Positions 8,581-16,909 of a stretch of 64,000 nt of DNA are shown here, one piece after another; position 1 is the first letter of the stretch, and each line of letters starts with the position of its first letter. The DNA lies in NCBI GenBank assembly GCA_018242605.1, contig JAFEBP010000007.1, positions 163,059-227,058 of the forward strand, read 5' to 3'. The notes beneath the pieces are model-generated. The model made no database searches. It worked only from the letters and a program-made list of their open reading frames with translations, and was not told the origin of the DNA. Source of the DNA: Planctomycetota bacterium (lineage in GTDB: Bacteria > Planctomycetota > Phycisphaerae > Phycisphaerales > UBA1924). The position numbers were made by a program, and so were the translations under genes.

Positions 8581-9594
8581 ATGGATCCAGGACAATCCAG
8601 CCATGCGGTGGCCGAGCAAGCTCTGCAGGAACGACCGCCGCGGACCGGGGGCGCACTTTCGGAATCGGCCTCGCCCGCTGCGCCGCGCTGGGCGGAAGCC
8701 CTGGCGACGGGCTCCATCAACAAGCGCCGAATCTCGCTGAGATTGGATCAGGGCGCCGGGCTTCAGCCGGAGCAGGTCGAGTGTGAAATCGTGCTGCGCG
8801 CGGGCCGGAACGCCGCCCTTTGTTCCGTGATTCTGGAAGGAGATCGGCAATGGAGCGAGGCCTCCTTTGAAGCGGCGATTCAGGAGATGATCGGCTTGTC
8901 GCTGAACGGGCTCGGCAGGACATGCTTTTCTGAACCGGCACGTGTGTGGAACTTTCTTTCCGGAATCACCGAGCCTGTTGGGGACGGTTTGGACCGGTAT
9001 CGCGTGTTCAACATTGCGCGGCATAAAACGTTCGCGGCGTGGTTCGGCGACGCCGCGGTGACCTCCGGGAGGATCCCTCCGGCCAGTTGCGTAGGGCATT
9101 CCGGAAACGCCATCGCAATCCACACACTCGGCGCCATGCACGCGGTATCTCCGGTCGAGAATCCGCGGCAAGTTCCCGCGTTCGCATACTCGTCAAAGTT
9201 TGGGCCGCGCCCGCCCTGCTTTTCAAGGGCGGGGATCGCAAGCTTCGGCGGGGAAAAGCTGCTCATGATCGCCGGCACATCAAGCGTGCGTGGCGAAGAC
9301 TCGGTGTACGAGGGCTCACTCGCAGACCAGTTGAATGAGACTGTGAAGAACCTCCGCGCCGTAGCGGTCGAGGGCCTGCGATTGGGCACAGACTCGGCGG
9401 CGTCGGATTCGCCGCTGGGGCGAGCCCGTGCGGTTCGGGTGTACTACAGGCGTCCCGAGGATCAGGCGTTCCTTGAACAGCATCTTCCGCGGGAACTGGC
9501 GGAATGTCCCGAAGTTGAGTTCATGCTCGCCGACATCTGCCGCGAGGAACTGCTCGTTGAGATCGAAGTTGTGCTGGAAGTGACGCGTGCATAG
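8581..9594 (+). CDS. Chorismatase of the FkbO/Hyg5 (XanB2-like) family
   Basis: About 337 residues. The central and C-terminal parts carry sequence typical of the chorismatase family: RYRVFNIARHKTF, CVGHSGNAIAIHTLGAM, ENPRQVPAFAYSSKFGPRPP, FSRA, MIAGTSSVRGEDS, then VYYRRPEDQAFLEQHLP and the C-terminal ADICREELLVEIE. Family members hydrolyse chorismate; XanB2 of Xanthomonas makes 3- and 4-hydroxybenzoate. Given the ligase and ACP next to it, the likely product is the hydroxybenzoate starter of the polyene. ATG 8581 is preferred over a TTG at 8554. A small hairpin (GGGCGC/GCGCCC, 8523-8537) precedes it. Its end overlaps the ligase gene by 8 bases. Confidence 0.85.
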   Translation: MDPGQSSHAVAEQALQERPPRTGGALSESASPAAPRWAEALATGSINKRRISLRLDQGAGLQPEQVECEIVLRAGRNAALCSVILEGDRQWSEASFEAAIQEMIGLSLNGLGRTCFSEPARVWNFLSGITEPVGDGLDRYRVFNIARHKTFAAWFGDAAVTSGRIPPASCVGHSGNAIAIHTLGAMHAVSPVENPRQVPAFAYSSKFGPRPPCFSRAGIASFGGEKLLMIAGTSSVRGEDSVYEGSLADQLNETVKNLRAVAVEGLRLGTDSAASDSPLGRARAVRVYYRRPEDQAFLEQHLPRELAECPEVEFMLADICREELLVEIEVVLEVTRA

Positions 9595-11104
9595 CCGCTC
9601 GGAGTGGCTGCAGAGCATTGCTCGCCACGCGGCGGAACGGCCGCGGGCGGTGGCGATCGCGGAGATTTCCTCCGAAGGTGACATCACTCGGAGCGCGACA
9701 TGGTCGGAGTTTGTGGCCTTGGCGGAAGTGCGGAGGATTACGCTGGTCAACGGCACGCCCCAAGGCGCGACGGTACTGGCAGCAATGAACTCCGGGATCG
9801 ACCTGGCGGCGTGGTTCGCGGCGTGCATTCACGCCGGAGTTAGAATTGTGCTGGCGCATCCTAAGTGCGGTGCCGCGGAGGTGGCGGCCGTGTGCGACCG
9901 GGCCTGCGTAAACGCCGCGATCGCGCCGGAGCACCTGCTGTCGCTGGTGTCGCCCAAGGTCACCCGGCTCGCGACGTCGCCCATAGCCACCACAGACGTT
10001 GGCCGTCCAGCGAGCCCGCGGACTGCACGCGATTCGCAGGAGCTGGTCGATCCGGGGTCCATCGTGCTGTCATCTTCGGGAACTTTGGGACTTCCGAAGC
10101 TGGTGATTCGGGGAAGCGGTGCGTTAGACGCCGACGCCCGTGCGGTGGCATTGGGAATGCGTCTAAGGCAAGATGATTGCGTGCTGTGCATCGCCCCGCT
10201 CTGCCACTCGTACGGGGTCGATGTGCTGCTGGGAGCGTTCTTCGCCGGCGCCACGCTGCGGGTGCTCTCGGAGTTTGACCCCTTCGGAGCGGCAAGACAA
10301 ATCGAGAGCGGAGTGACAGTGATTCCGGGCGTGCCGTTCGTGTACGAAGCACTGGCGAGATTCTCGCAGGGCCCAGGCCCGGGCCGTCCAAATCATGGCG
10401 TGAGGCTCGCACTGTCGGCCGGTTCGGCGTTGAAACCTCGCGTGCGTCAAGAATTCGCTAGTCGCTGGGGTACCGACATCGGGCAGTTGTACGGCGCGAC
10501 GGAACTGGGCACCGTCTCTCTCAGCATCCCGGGGGAGCCTGGCTTTGACCCCGAATCGATTGGGAATCCGCTCCCGGGGGTGAGCTTTCGGGTGGTATCG
10601 GCGGATGATCCGACCCAACCACTTGCACCCGGCCAAGAGGGCCACCTCGCGGTCAGGTCCGCATCCATGCTCAGCGGATATGTCGAAGGTGAACCGGAAC
10701 TGATCGATGGTCACCTGCTCACGGGCGACCTGGCGAGACTGGCCCCTGATGGGCGTGCGACCCTTACCGGGCGCCTCAAGCTGCTCATCGATGCCGGCGG
10801 ATTCAAGGTGAATCCACTGGAGGTGGAAGCCGCGCTCTCTGAGCACCCGGATGTCGCCGAGTGCGCCGTGGTGGCGTTGCCCGTGTCCGACACGATTCAA
10901 AGGCTCTGCGGACTGGTTGTTGCCCGTGATCCACAAACACCACCCACGGACTCAGCACTGCGCGGGTTTCTCAAGGCGCGTCTTTCACCGGTCAAAGTGC
11001 CGCGTGTCTTCCAAACTGTGGTTTCACTGCCGCGATCAGCCACGGGCAAGCTGCTCCGCGAGCGGCTCACGCGGGGAGGAGACTCAACGTGCGCAGGCAA
11101 ATGA
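9587..11104 (+). CDS. Acyl/aryl-AMP ligase (ANL superfamily), probable hydroxybenzoate:ACP ligase
   Basis: 505 residues with all main adenylation motifs: P-loop SSSGTLGLPK at 162-171, YGATE at 302-306, TGD at 379-381, the hinge/binding segment GRLKLLIDAGGFKVNP at 395-410, and catalytic lysine 488 in RSATGKLL. It should adenylate an aromatic acid and load it onto the ACP phosphopantetheine. The position directly after the chorismatase, with an 8-base overlap, argues for hydroxybenzoate as substrate. The start is GTG 9587. Confidence 0.85.
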   Translation: MHSRSEWLQSIARHAAERPRAVAIAEISSEGDITRSATWSEFVALAEVRRITLVNGTPQGATVLAAMNSGIDLAAWFAACIHAGVRIVLAHPKCGAAEVAAVCDRACVNAAIAPEHLLSLVSPKVTRLATSPIATTDVGRPASPRTARDSQELVDPGSIVLSSSGTLGLPKLVIRGSGALDADARAVALGMRLRQDDCVLCIAPLCHSYGVDVLLGAFFAGATLRVLSEFDPFGAARQIESGVTVIPGVPFVYEALARFSQGPGPGRPNHGVRLALSAGSALKPRVRQEFASRWGTDIGQLYGATELGTVSLSIPGEPGFDPESIGNPLPGVSFRVVSADDPTQPLAPGQEGHLAVRSASMLSGYVEGEPELIDGHLLTGDLARLAPDGRATLTGRLKLLIDAGGFKVNPLEVEAALSEHPDVAECAVVALPVSDTIQRLCGLVVARDPQTPPTDSALRGFLKARLSPVKVPRVFQTVVSLPRSATGKLLRERLTRGGDSTCAGK

Positions 11105-11835
11105 AGTTCGTACGGCTCATCGCCGCATTGTGCGCCACTCTCACTGGGGCGGTCACTCTCGGCGGGTGTGCTGCAGGTTTGCCGACGTACCCGCCAATGG
11201 ACGATGCCGGTTCACTGAAACTGATCGCCGCGAGGTTGGACTCGGTGAAGTCGATCTCTTCCGTCGCGGAACTAACACTCACCAACTCGCAGGGGCAGAC
11301 GGTGACGCTAGACGGAGCGTTTGTCGCGCAGCCGCCCGATCGTGCGCGGTTGCGGGCGTGGAAGTTCGGGAGCCCGGTGCTGGACCTGACCATTCTGACC
11401 GAGGGCGTGTGGGCGTATGCCGTTGACCGGGAGGGCTTGCCGGCGACAAACATGACGTCGCTCCCCTCGGCCGGAGTTTCTCAGGCACTCGGGGCGTTGT
11501 CAGGAAGCTACTTCGCAAGCGCTCAGTGCGTTAAAGATGAGTCAACGGACACGACGCTCGTGGTCATCGGCCCGGGATTCGGACAAGATGGTGTGCGGTG
11601 TGACATCCAACGACGGACCCTGACGCCGCGGCGGTTCCGACTTCCGGGCAGCGGCAAGGAGATGGAGCTAGTGCTTGGGCAATACACGTTGGAAGCGGGG
11701 ATTGCGTGGCCCCACCGGATGGAGTTCAGGTCGCCGGACGGTCTAATCGTCATACGGCTGAACGACGTCGAGTTGAACGGCGATGTGGAGAAGGGTGCGT
11801 TTGTGCCGCCGGCCCGCGCGACGAAACTGCCATGA
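11089..11835 (+). CDS. Outer-membrane lipoprotein, LolB/DUF4292-like
   Basis: 248 residues starting at GTG 11089, eight bases after a GGGGAGGA ribosome site; the ATG at 11101 is too far from it. A lipobox LGGC lies at about residues 24-27, so the mature protein should be lipidated. The rest is a predicted curved beta sheet (SVAELTLTNSQGQTVTLDGAF, RARLRAWKFGSPVLDLTIL), similar in layout to LolA/LolB folds. In the cluster it probably receives or inserts the polyene lipid in the outer membrane. It overlaps the ligase gene upstream by 16 bases and the exporter gene downstream by 4 bases (ATGA). Confidence 0.7.
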   Translation: MRRQMKFVRLIAALCATLTGAVTLGGCAAGLPTYPPMDDAGSLKLIAARLDSVKSISSVAELTLTNSQGQTVTLDGAFVAQPPDRARLRAWKFGSPVLDLTILTEGVWAYAVDREGLPATNMTSLPSAGVSQALGALSGSYFASAQCVKDESTDTTLVVIGPGFGQDGVRCDIQRRTLTPRRFRLPGSGKEMELVLGQYTLEAGIAWPHRMEFRSPDGLIVIRLNDVELNGDVEKGAFVPPARATKLP

Positions 11836-14444
11836 ACGAACCGGGACATAGGTTCAGCGTGTTCGCGCCGCTGGTTGCGTCGGCGAGCCTGAGTACGCGC
11901 CGACCGTGGGCTGTTGTGGCCGTCTGCGCCGTGGTGTTCCTGCTAGCGCTGGCTTCACTGGGCAGACTGCGCGTTTCGGCTTCTCTGGAGGCGATGTTGG
12001 GCTCGCACTCCGCGGCGGCGGGCGCGTTCCATCGGGTGATCACAGACTTTCAGGCGGGGGAAGCGTTGCTGGCCCTTGTGGAGCCTCGGGACTCTGACGC
12101 GACCATGCCGCCAACGGCCGGCGAACTCGCTGGCACCGCGAAGTTCGCCGATGCGCTTGTGGAAACGTTGCTCAAGGATCCACGGACTCGGGACCGAATC
12201 GCCTGGGCGAGGTCGCGTCAGGACCCGGCCTTCTTTCGGTTCGCGGCTGAACATATCTTTCCCAGCGGGCCGTACTACCTTGGCGAATCGGGAACTCGGG
12301 AGCTGCTCGCCCGGTTTGAACCGGCACGTCTGGCCGAGCAGTTTGCCCGCAATGAGTCGCTCATGGCCTCCCCCGGTCCCGCGGGCGGTGCGCTGAGCAA
12401 AGCGGTGCTGAAGGATCCACTCCGACTATTCGAACTCGCGGCCAACGCGGGCATGGGTTCATGGGACGCTTCCACACCGACGGACCCAAACGCCGAACCA
12501 TTGCCGGAGTTCTCTGCAGACGGGCGCGCGGTACTTGTACGGATCGCCTCGACGACACCCATGAGTGAACTGGAGGGCGCACAAGGGCTCGTCGCCCTGG
12601 TCAAGCAGATCACCGCAGAATTGAACGCGGGTGGTACGGGGCCGGGTTACAGCGTGAGATTGGGCGGCGCCTACGCGATCGCGGCGATCGCTTCCGGAAC
12701 GATTCGACGGGATTCGATTATCAGCACGGTGGTGTCGATCGCGCTGCTCTACGGGCTGTTCGTCGTGTTCTACCGGCGGTGGATCGCGCCGCTGCTGATC
12801 GGGCTTGTCGCCGGCGTGGGGTTGGTGGTAGGCTTCGGTGTCTACTCGGTGGACGAACCGGTTGTATCGCCGCTGGCCGCGGCCGTGGCGGCGATGCTCG
12901 CCGGGCTCGGCGTTGACTACGGGATTCACTTCGTCGCGCACTTCGATGCGTTAAGAGCCCTCGGACATCCGGCGCAGCGATGCGCGATCGAGACGGCGCG
13001 AGAGATGGCTCTGCCGATCACCACCAACTGCTTCACCAGCATCTTCGGCTTCGCATCCCTCTGGCCCTCGCAGATCCAGATGCTGTCGGACTTTGCAAAG
13101 TTGGGGACCGCGGGGCTGGTGGGCGCGTGGATCGCGGCGTTTACCCTCCTGCCGGCGTTGCTCGTGCTGACGCACACCAAGGCAGATGTGAAAACGCCCG
13201 CTCCACCGAGGTTCGGCGTGATGGCTGATCTCGTGGCGGCTAGGCCGCGGCTGTGGGTCTCCACCGGCGTGTGTCTGCTCGTGATCGTGGCCCTGTGCGC
13301 CGCGATTCGGGGCGTGGGGCCGCGGCTGGAGGGAGATCTGACGGTGCTGCATCCTCGCCCGAACGAGGCGCTGCGCACGACCGACGAAATCATCGCGAGA
13401 TTCTCCGGCGAAGGAGAGATGATCCCTGTCCTGGTGCGGGCCGGAGAGCCGTCCGGGTTGCTGCCCGCTGTGTTCGATGCGGCCAAGGCGCTGCGGAGCC
13501 AGGCGTGCAAGGACATCGGAGTGGCGGACGTGATCGGGATGCACCGGCTGTTGCCCGACCCCCGAGAAGTCGCGCGTGTCCGCGCCCTTCTCGCCGATGT
13601 TCATGCCAACACTCTGCTGGAGAACTTCGACGCCGCTGTGGCGACGAGCGCGTTCGAGCCTTCGGCCTATACCGGCTATCGGAACTTTGTCGCGAGGATG
13701 CTCGCCGGAGGCGAGCCACCGACGCTGGCCGACCTCCGGAAGTATCCGTCAATCGCGCAGCGACTCTTGCCCGTTGGGACAGAGCCCGGCGCGGACGGGG
13801 CGGAAACGCTTGTGGTCATTCGACTCACGCATCCTCTGCGTGACCGCGATCGGCGGGCCGAGGTGGTCGCCGCCCTTCGGGCCGCGCTGGCTCCGGTGCC
13901 GCAGACGACGCTGGCCGGGCTCGCGGCGGTGTCCGCTGAACTGGATGATGCGACCAAACAGGGATTGCCGCAGTCGGTGGCGATCTCGGTATCACTGGTC
14001 CTGATCTGGTTGGCGATCGTGTTTCGCCAGCCCCGAGACGTGCTGATGGCGCTCGTGCCGCTTGTCTTTGCGGGGACCTTTACCGTGCTATTCATGATGG
14101 CGGTGGCCGCCAGGTTCAACCCGATCAACAGCATCGCGATCCCCCTGCTGGACGGGATCGCCGTCGATGCCGGCGTCTTCCTGGTGTCGATCGCGCGCGA
14201 AGCTCGGCGGGAGGGGTTGGGGCGAGTGGGGCTGGTCGAGCGGCTCAGGCCGACGATGCACGCGGTACTGCTCGCGAGCGCCACGACCGTCACCGGGTTC
14301 GCAAGCCTGTGCGTCACACATACGCCCGCGATCAGGTCGTTGGGCTTTGTGGCTGCGATCGGGATCACCGCTTCCTTCTGCGGCGCGGCGGGAGTTCTGG
14401 TGCCGTGGCTGCTGCATGCCGCCGGACGAACGAAGAACCGCTGA
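11832..14444 (+). CDS. MMPL/RND-family exporter
   Basis: 870 residues starting at ATG 11832 within an ATGA overlap with the lipoprotein stop. It has two repeated halves, each with one leading membrane helix, a large periplasmic domain and a group of five helices. The first half contains SIISTVVSIALLYGLFVVFYR and the MMPL signature AAMLAGLGVDYGIHFV; the second contains IPLLDGIAVDAGVFLVSIAR. MMPL proteins move lipids across the inner membrane using proton gradients. Every characterised aryl-polyene cluster type contains such an exporter, so transport of the polyene or its lipid ester is the expected role. Confidence 0.85.
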   Translation: MNEPGHRFSVFAPLVASASLSTRRPWAVVAVCAVVFLLALASLGRLRVSASLEAMLGSHSAAAGAFHRVITDFQAGEALLALVEPRDSDATMPPTAGELAGTAKFADALVETLLKDPRTRDRIAWARSRQDPAFFRFAAEHIFPSGPYYLGESGTRELLARFEPARLAEQFARNESLMASPGPAGGALSKAVLKDPLRLFELAANAGMGSWDASTPTDPNAEPLPEFSADGRAVLVRIASTTPMSELEGAQGLVALVKQITAELNAGGTGPGYSVRLGGAYAIAAIASGTIRRDSIISTVVSIALLYGLFVVFYRRWIAPLLIGLVAGVGLVVGFGVYSVDEPVVSPLAAAVAAMLAGLGVDYGIHFVAHFDALRALGHPAQRCAIETAREMALPITTNCFTSIFGFASLWPSQIQMLSDFAKLGTAGLVGAWIAAFTLLPALLVLTHTKADVKTPAPPRFGVMADLVAARPRLWVSTGVCLLVIVALCAAIRGVGPRLEGDLTVLHPRPNEALRTTDEIIARFSGEGEMIPVLVRAGEPSGLLPAVFDAAKALRSQACKDIGVADVIGMHRLLPDPREVARVRALLADVHANTLLENFDAAVATSAFEPSAYTGYRNFVARMLAGGEPPTLADLRKYPSIAQRLLPVGTEPGADGAETLVVIRLTHPLRDRDRRAEVVAALRAALAPVPQTTLAGLAAVSAELDDATKQGLPQSVAISVSLVLIWLAIVFRQPRDVLMALVPLVFAGTFTVLFMMAVAARFNPINSIAIPLLDGIAVDAGVFLVSIAREARREGLGRVGLVERLRPTMHAVLLASATTVTGFASLCVTHTPAIRSLGFVAAIGITASFCGAAGVLVPWLLHAAGRTKNR

Positions 14445-14446
14445 AT

Positions 14447-15088
14447 CTACAGCACGCGGGCGTGCTCGGGGAGTTTCCCGCTGGCGAGCGTGTACAGATT
14501 CACGATGGACTCAACGATCCGGGACTCGATCTGTTCGGGCGGAAGGTCCGGCGCGATCGGCGGCGCGAACGCGAGTGCGTACCGGGCCCGAAAGAGAGGC
14601 AACCACGAGACCGGCTTGGAATACACGCTTGAATTGATGACGACGGCCGGAACGATTGGGATGTTCGCCATGTTCACGATCCGGCCGATGCCGGACTTCA
14701 TCTTGCGGGTGTGAACGACGGACGCCTCGCCACGACGAAAACCGCCCTCGGGGAACATCACGACCACGCGGCCCCTCCTGAGACGCGACAGGATGGTGCG
14801 CACGGTGGGAGCGTCGGGCTTGTGACGATCCAACGGGAACGCGTTCATGCTGCCGTAGAACCACCCCAGCAGCGGGTTGCGGAACACTTCCACAATGCTC
14901 ACGAAGTCCAGAAGCCGCGGAACGTGCCGGATGAGCAACGCGACGTCGTAGGGGCTTGTGTGATTCGACGCGATCAGGCACGGCCCTTCGCGCGGAATGT
15001 GCTCAAGCCCGAAGACCACCGGACGGCTGCTGGCCCAGAAGATGTGCGTGCCGATGAACCGGATTGCGCGATAAAACACATCGCTCAT
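14447..15088 (-). CDS. PlsC-type 1-acylglycerol-3-phosphate acyltransferase homologue
   Basis: 213 residues. It carries the acyltransferase signature NHTSPYD (histidine 43, aspartate 48), the FPLDR segment and PEGGFR (113-118), as in PlsC. It transfers an acyl group from ACP or CoA to a lipid or related acceptor. Its ATG at 15088 overlaps the stop of the second acyltransferase gene by 4 bases, so both are translated together. In this cluster it may esterify the polyene onto a glycerolipid-like anchor; ordinary phospholipid synthesis is the alternative. Confidence 0.8.
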   Translation of the reverse strand: MSDVFYRAIRFIGTHIFWASSRPVVFGLEHIPREGPCLIASNHTSPYDVALLIRHVPRLLDFVSIVEVFRNPLLGWFYGSMNAFPLDRHKPDAPTVRTILSRLRRGRVVVMFPEGGFRRGEASVVHTRKMKSGIGRIVNMANIPIVPAVVINSSVYSKPVSWLPLFRARYALAFAPPIAPDLPPEQIESRIVESIVNLYTLASGKLPEHARVL

Positions 15089-15762
15089 GGAATCTCGCTG
15101 TCCGTGAGGCCCGTGTGGGCGAGCAGTTCCTGGTATGTAGCCACGAACGCGGCACGCAATCGCTCGGCTAGTTCAAGCCGGTCTGTTCTGTTGCTCAAGG
15201 GGCCTCGAACGCGGCGTGCGGGCGGTACAACCTCGCTCCCGAACGCCATGTACAACCTCGCGCGGCGTGGAGGCAGCCACGGATTCACCCGATTGAGCTT
15301 TTCAGTGCCGAGCACCACCACGGGCACGATCGGCGTGTTCGTCCGCAACGCAATGGTGCAGACGCCATGTTTCATCGCCCCGCCCCGCAACAGCGAGTCC
15401 CGCCCCTTGGCCACTCCGCCTTCCGGGAAGAGCCCCACCACTTCGCCCTCTCTAACGAGTTGAACCGCGCGACGGACGGCCGGGAGGGTAAAACCGTACC
15501 TATCGACCGGGAACGCGCCGCCGCGGTGGAGCATCGCCGCGCCCCACCACTTCTCGTAAAACTCGATTCTCGCCATCCAGCGGACTTTCCTCCGCAGGGC
15601 AGCGGCCACCACGATGGGCTCAAGATGGCTGATGTGGGTACAGGCCAGGAGCAACCCGCCGGGGCGATCGACTCGCTCGCGGTGCAGCACCACCTCACGA
15701 ACACACTGGAACTTGATGAACCTGCACGCCAAGCGACCCGCGTTGTAGAACGCGTCGTTCAT
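15085..15762 (-). CDS. Second PlsC-like acyltransferase, HX4E variant
   Basis: 225 residues from ATG 15762 (MNDAFYNAGR). The active-site motif reads HISHLE, so the usual aspartate of HX4D is glutamate at position 48. FPVDR and FPEGG (112-116) are kept, so the protein should still be an acyltransferase. The start is uncertain because no ribosome site is visible; an ATG at 15795 is possible. It is first of a two-gene minus-strand unit and divergent from the LpxL-like acyltransferase. Confidence 0.75.
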   Translation of the reverse strand: MNDAFYNAGRLACRFIKFQCVREVVLHRERVDRPGGLLLACTHISHLEPIVVAAALRRKVRWMARIEFYEKWWGAAMLHRGGAFPVDRYGFTLPAVRRAVQLVREGEVVGLFPEGGVAKGRDSLLRGGAMKHGVCTIALRTNTPIVPVVVLGTEKLNRVNPWLPPRRARLYMAFGSEVVPPARRVRGPLSNRTDRLELAERLRAAFVATYQELLAHTGLTDSEIP

Positions 15763-15865
15763 CGCGGGATGGTGATGGCCATGAGCCCGGCGCATTTGCA
15801 GAGGGATGATACCGGGGGGATCACCCCGAGCGACGCGGTGCGCGCGATCTCGCAAAGTGACCGGC

Positions 15866-16909
15866 ATGAAACGGGCGTATCCTGCCCCCCGAATGGCAAT
15901 ACCAGCCGCGGTGCAACACGAGTCATCAGTTCCAGCGCAGGAGGGCGGTCCTCGCGCGGGTCGCGGACTCTTCGCGGTTCCGTCAGGCCCAACAACGTCT
16001 GGAAAGGGGACGCCCGCTTGGCTTGGACCGTTCTTTTCCTTGGCGGGCGACTGGCCAAGGACGGCGAGGGCCCTGCGGCCGATCGCGTGCACGGTCGCCC
16101 CTTGGTGTTCGGCGGGGGTACGTGCGGCCATCCGCGTCAACTCGGAGCGGATCTTCGGCACGAGGATCTCGGCAAGGCAACAGCGGCGATTCGCGCGGCG
16201 GGTCATCGGGAGTTTCTACGACTTCGTTCTGGATGTGGGTCGGGCGTCGAAAATGTCCGCCGAAGGCCTTGCCGGACTGGTGGAGAGCGTTAAGGGTCTG
16301 GACGCCTATCGGAGCGCGCGCCAGGCGGGTCGAGGGGCTGTGCTTGTCACCGCGCACCTGGGAACGTTCGAGGCAGGTCTGGCCGCGCTCGCCCGCGAAG
16401 AGACGCGGATCAGGGTGGTCTTCAAGCGGGACTCGGTGGCCGCGTTCGAAAAGATGCGCGTCAGGCTTCATGACGCGCTGGGTGTGGTTGAAGCGCCCAT
16501 CGATGACGGCATGGGGACACTCTTGGCGCTCCGAGACTCGCTGCTCAACAACGAAGTGGTCGTGATGCAGGGCGACCGGGCCGTGCCGGGGCAGCGGAGT
16601 GCCATCGTCCCGTTCCTTCACGGGCACCTGCGGATGCCGACGGGCCCCGTACGGCTGGCGCAGCTGACGGGTGCGCCGATCATCCCGGTGTTTGCGATTC
16701 CGAAGGGCCACGGCAAGTACCGGGTGCTGCTCAAACCCCCGATCAATGCAGAATCTGAAGCCGGATCTGCGAACGATCGGACCTCGACGCCTTCCAAGGC
16801 GTTGCTGGCACTCGCCGCGTCGATGGCGGAGGTCATCGCCGAGTATCCGCACCAGTGGCTCGCGCTCGAGCCGGTTTTCCTTGAGGACACCGAAGATGGA
16901 CGCCGGTGA
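15866..16909 (+). CDS. LpxL/HtrB-like lysophospholipid acyltransferase
   Basis: About 347 residues from ATG 15866. Motifs: HLGTFE (histidine 164, glutamate 169), GDRAVPGQ, and FLHGHLRMPTGPVRLAQLTGAP, all features of the lipid A late acyltransferase family. Aryl-polyene clusters regularly include such an enzyme, where it is thought to join the aryl-polyene carboxylic acid to its lipid partner. The first 60 residues are not recognisably conserved, so the start may be further downstream. The gene overlaps the ketosynthase gene by 14 bases. Confidence 0.75.
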   Translation: MKRAYPAPRMAIPAAVQHESSVPAQEGGPRAGRGLFAVPSGPTTSGKGTPAWLGPFFSLAGDWPRTARALRPIACTVAPWCSAGVRAAIRVNSERIFGTRISARQQRRFARRVIGSFYDFVLDVGRASKMSAEGLAGLVESVKGLDAYRSARQAGRGAVLVTAHLGTFEAGLAALAREETRIRVVFKRDSVAAFEKMRVRLHDALGVVEAPIDDGMGTLLALRDSLLNNEVVVMQGDRAVPGQRSAIVPFLHGHLRMPTGPVRLAQLTGAPIIPVFAIPKGHGKYRVLLKPPINAESEAGSANDRTSTPSKALLALAASMAEVIAEYPHQWLALEPVFLEDTEDGRR

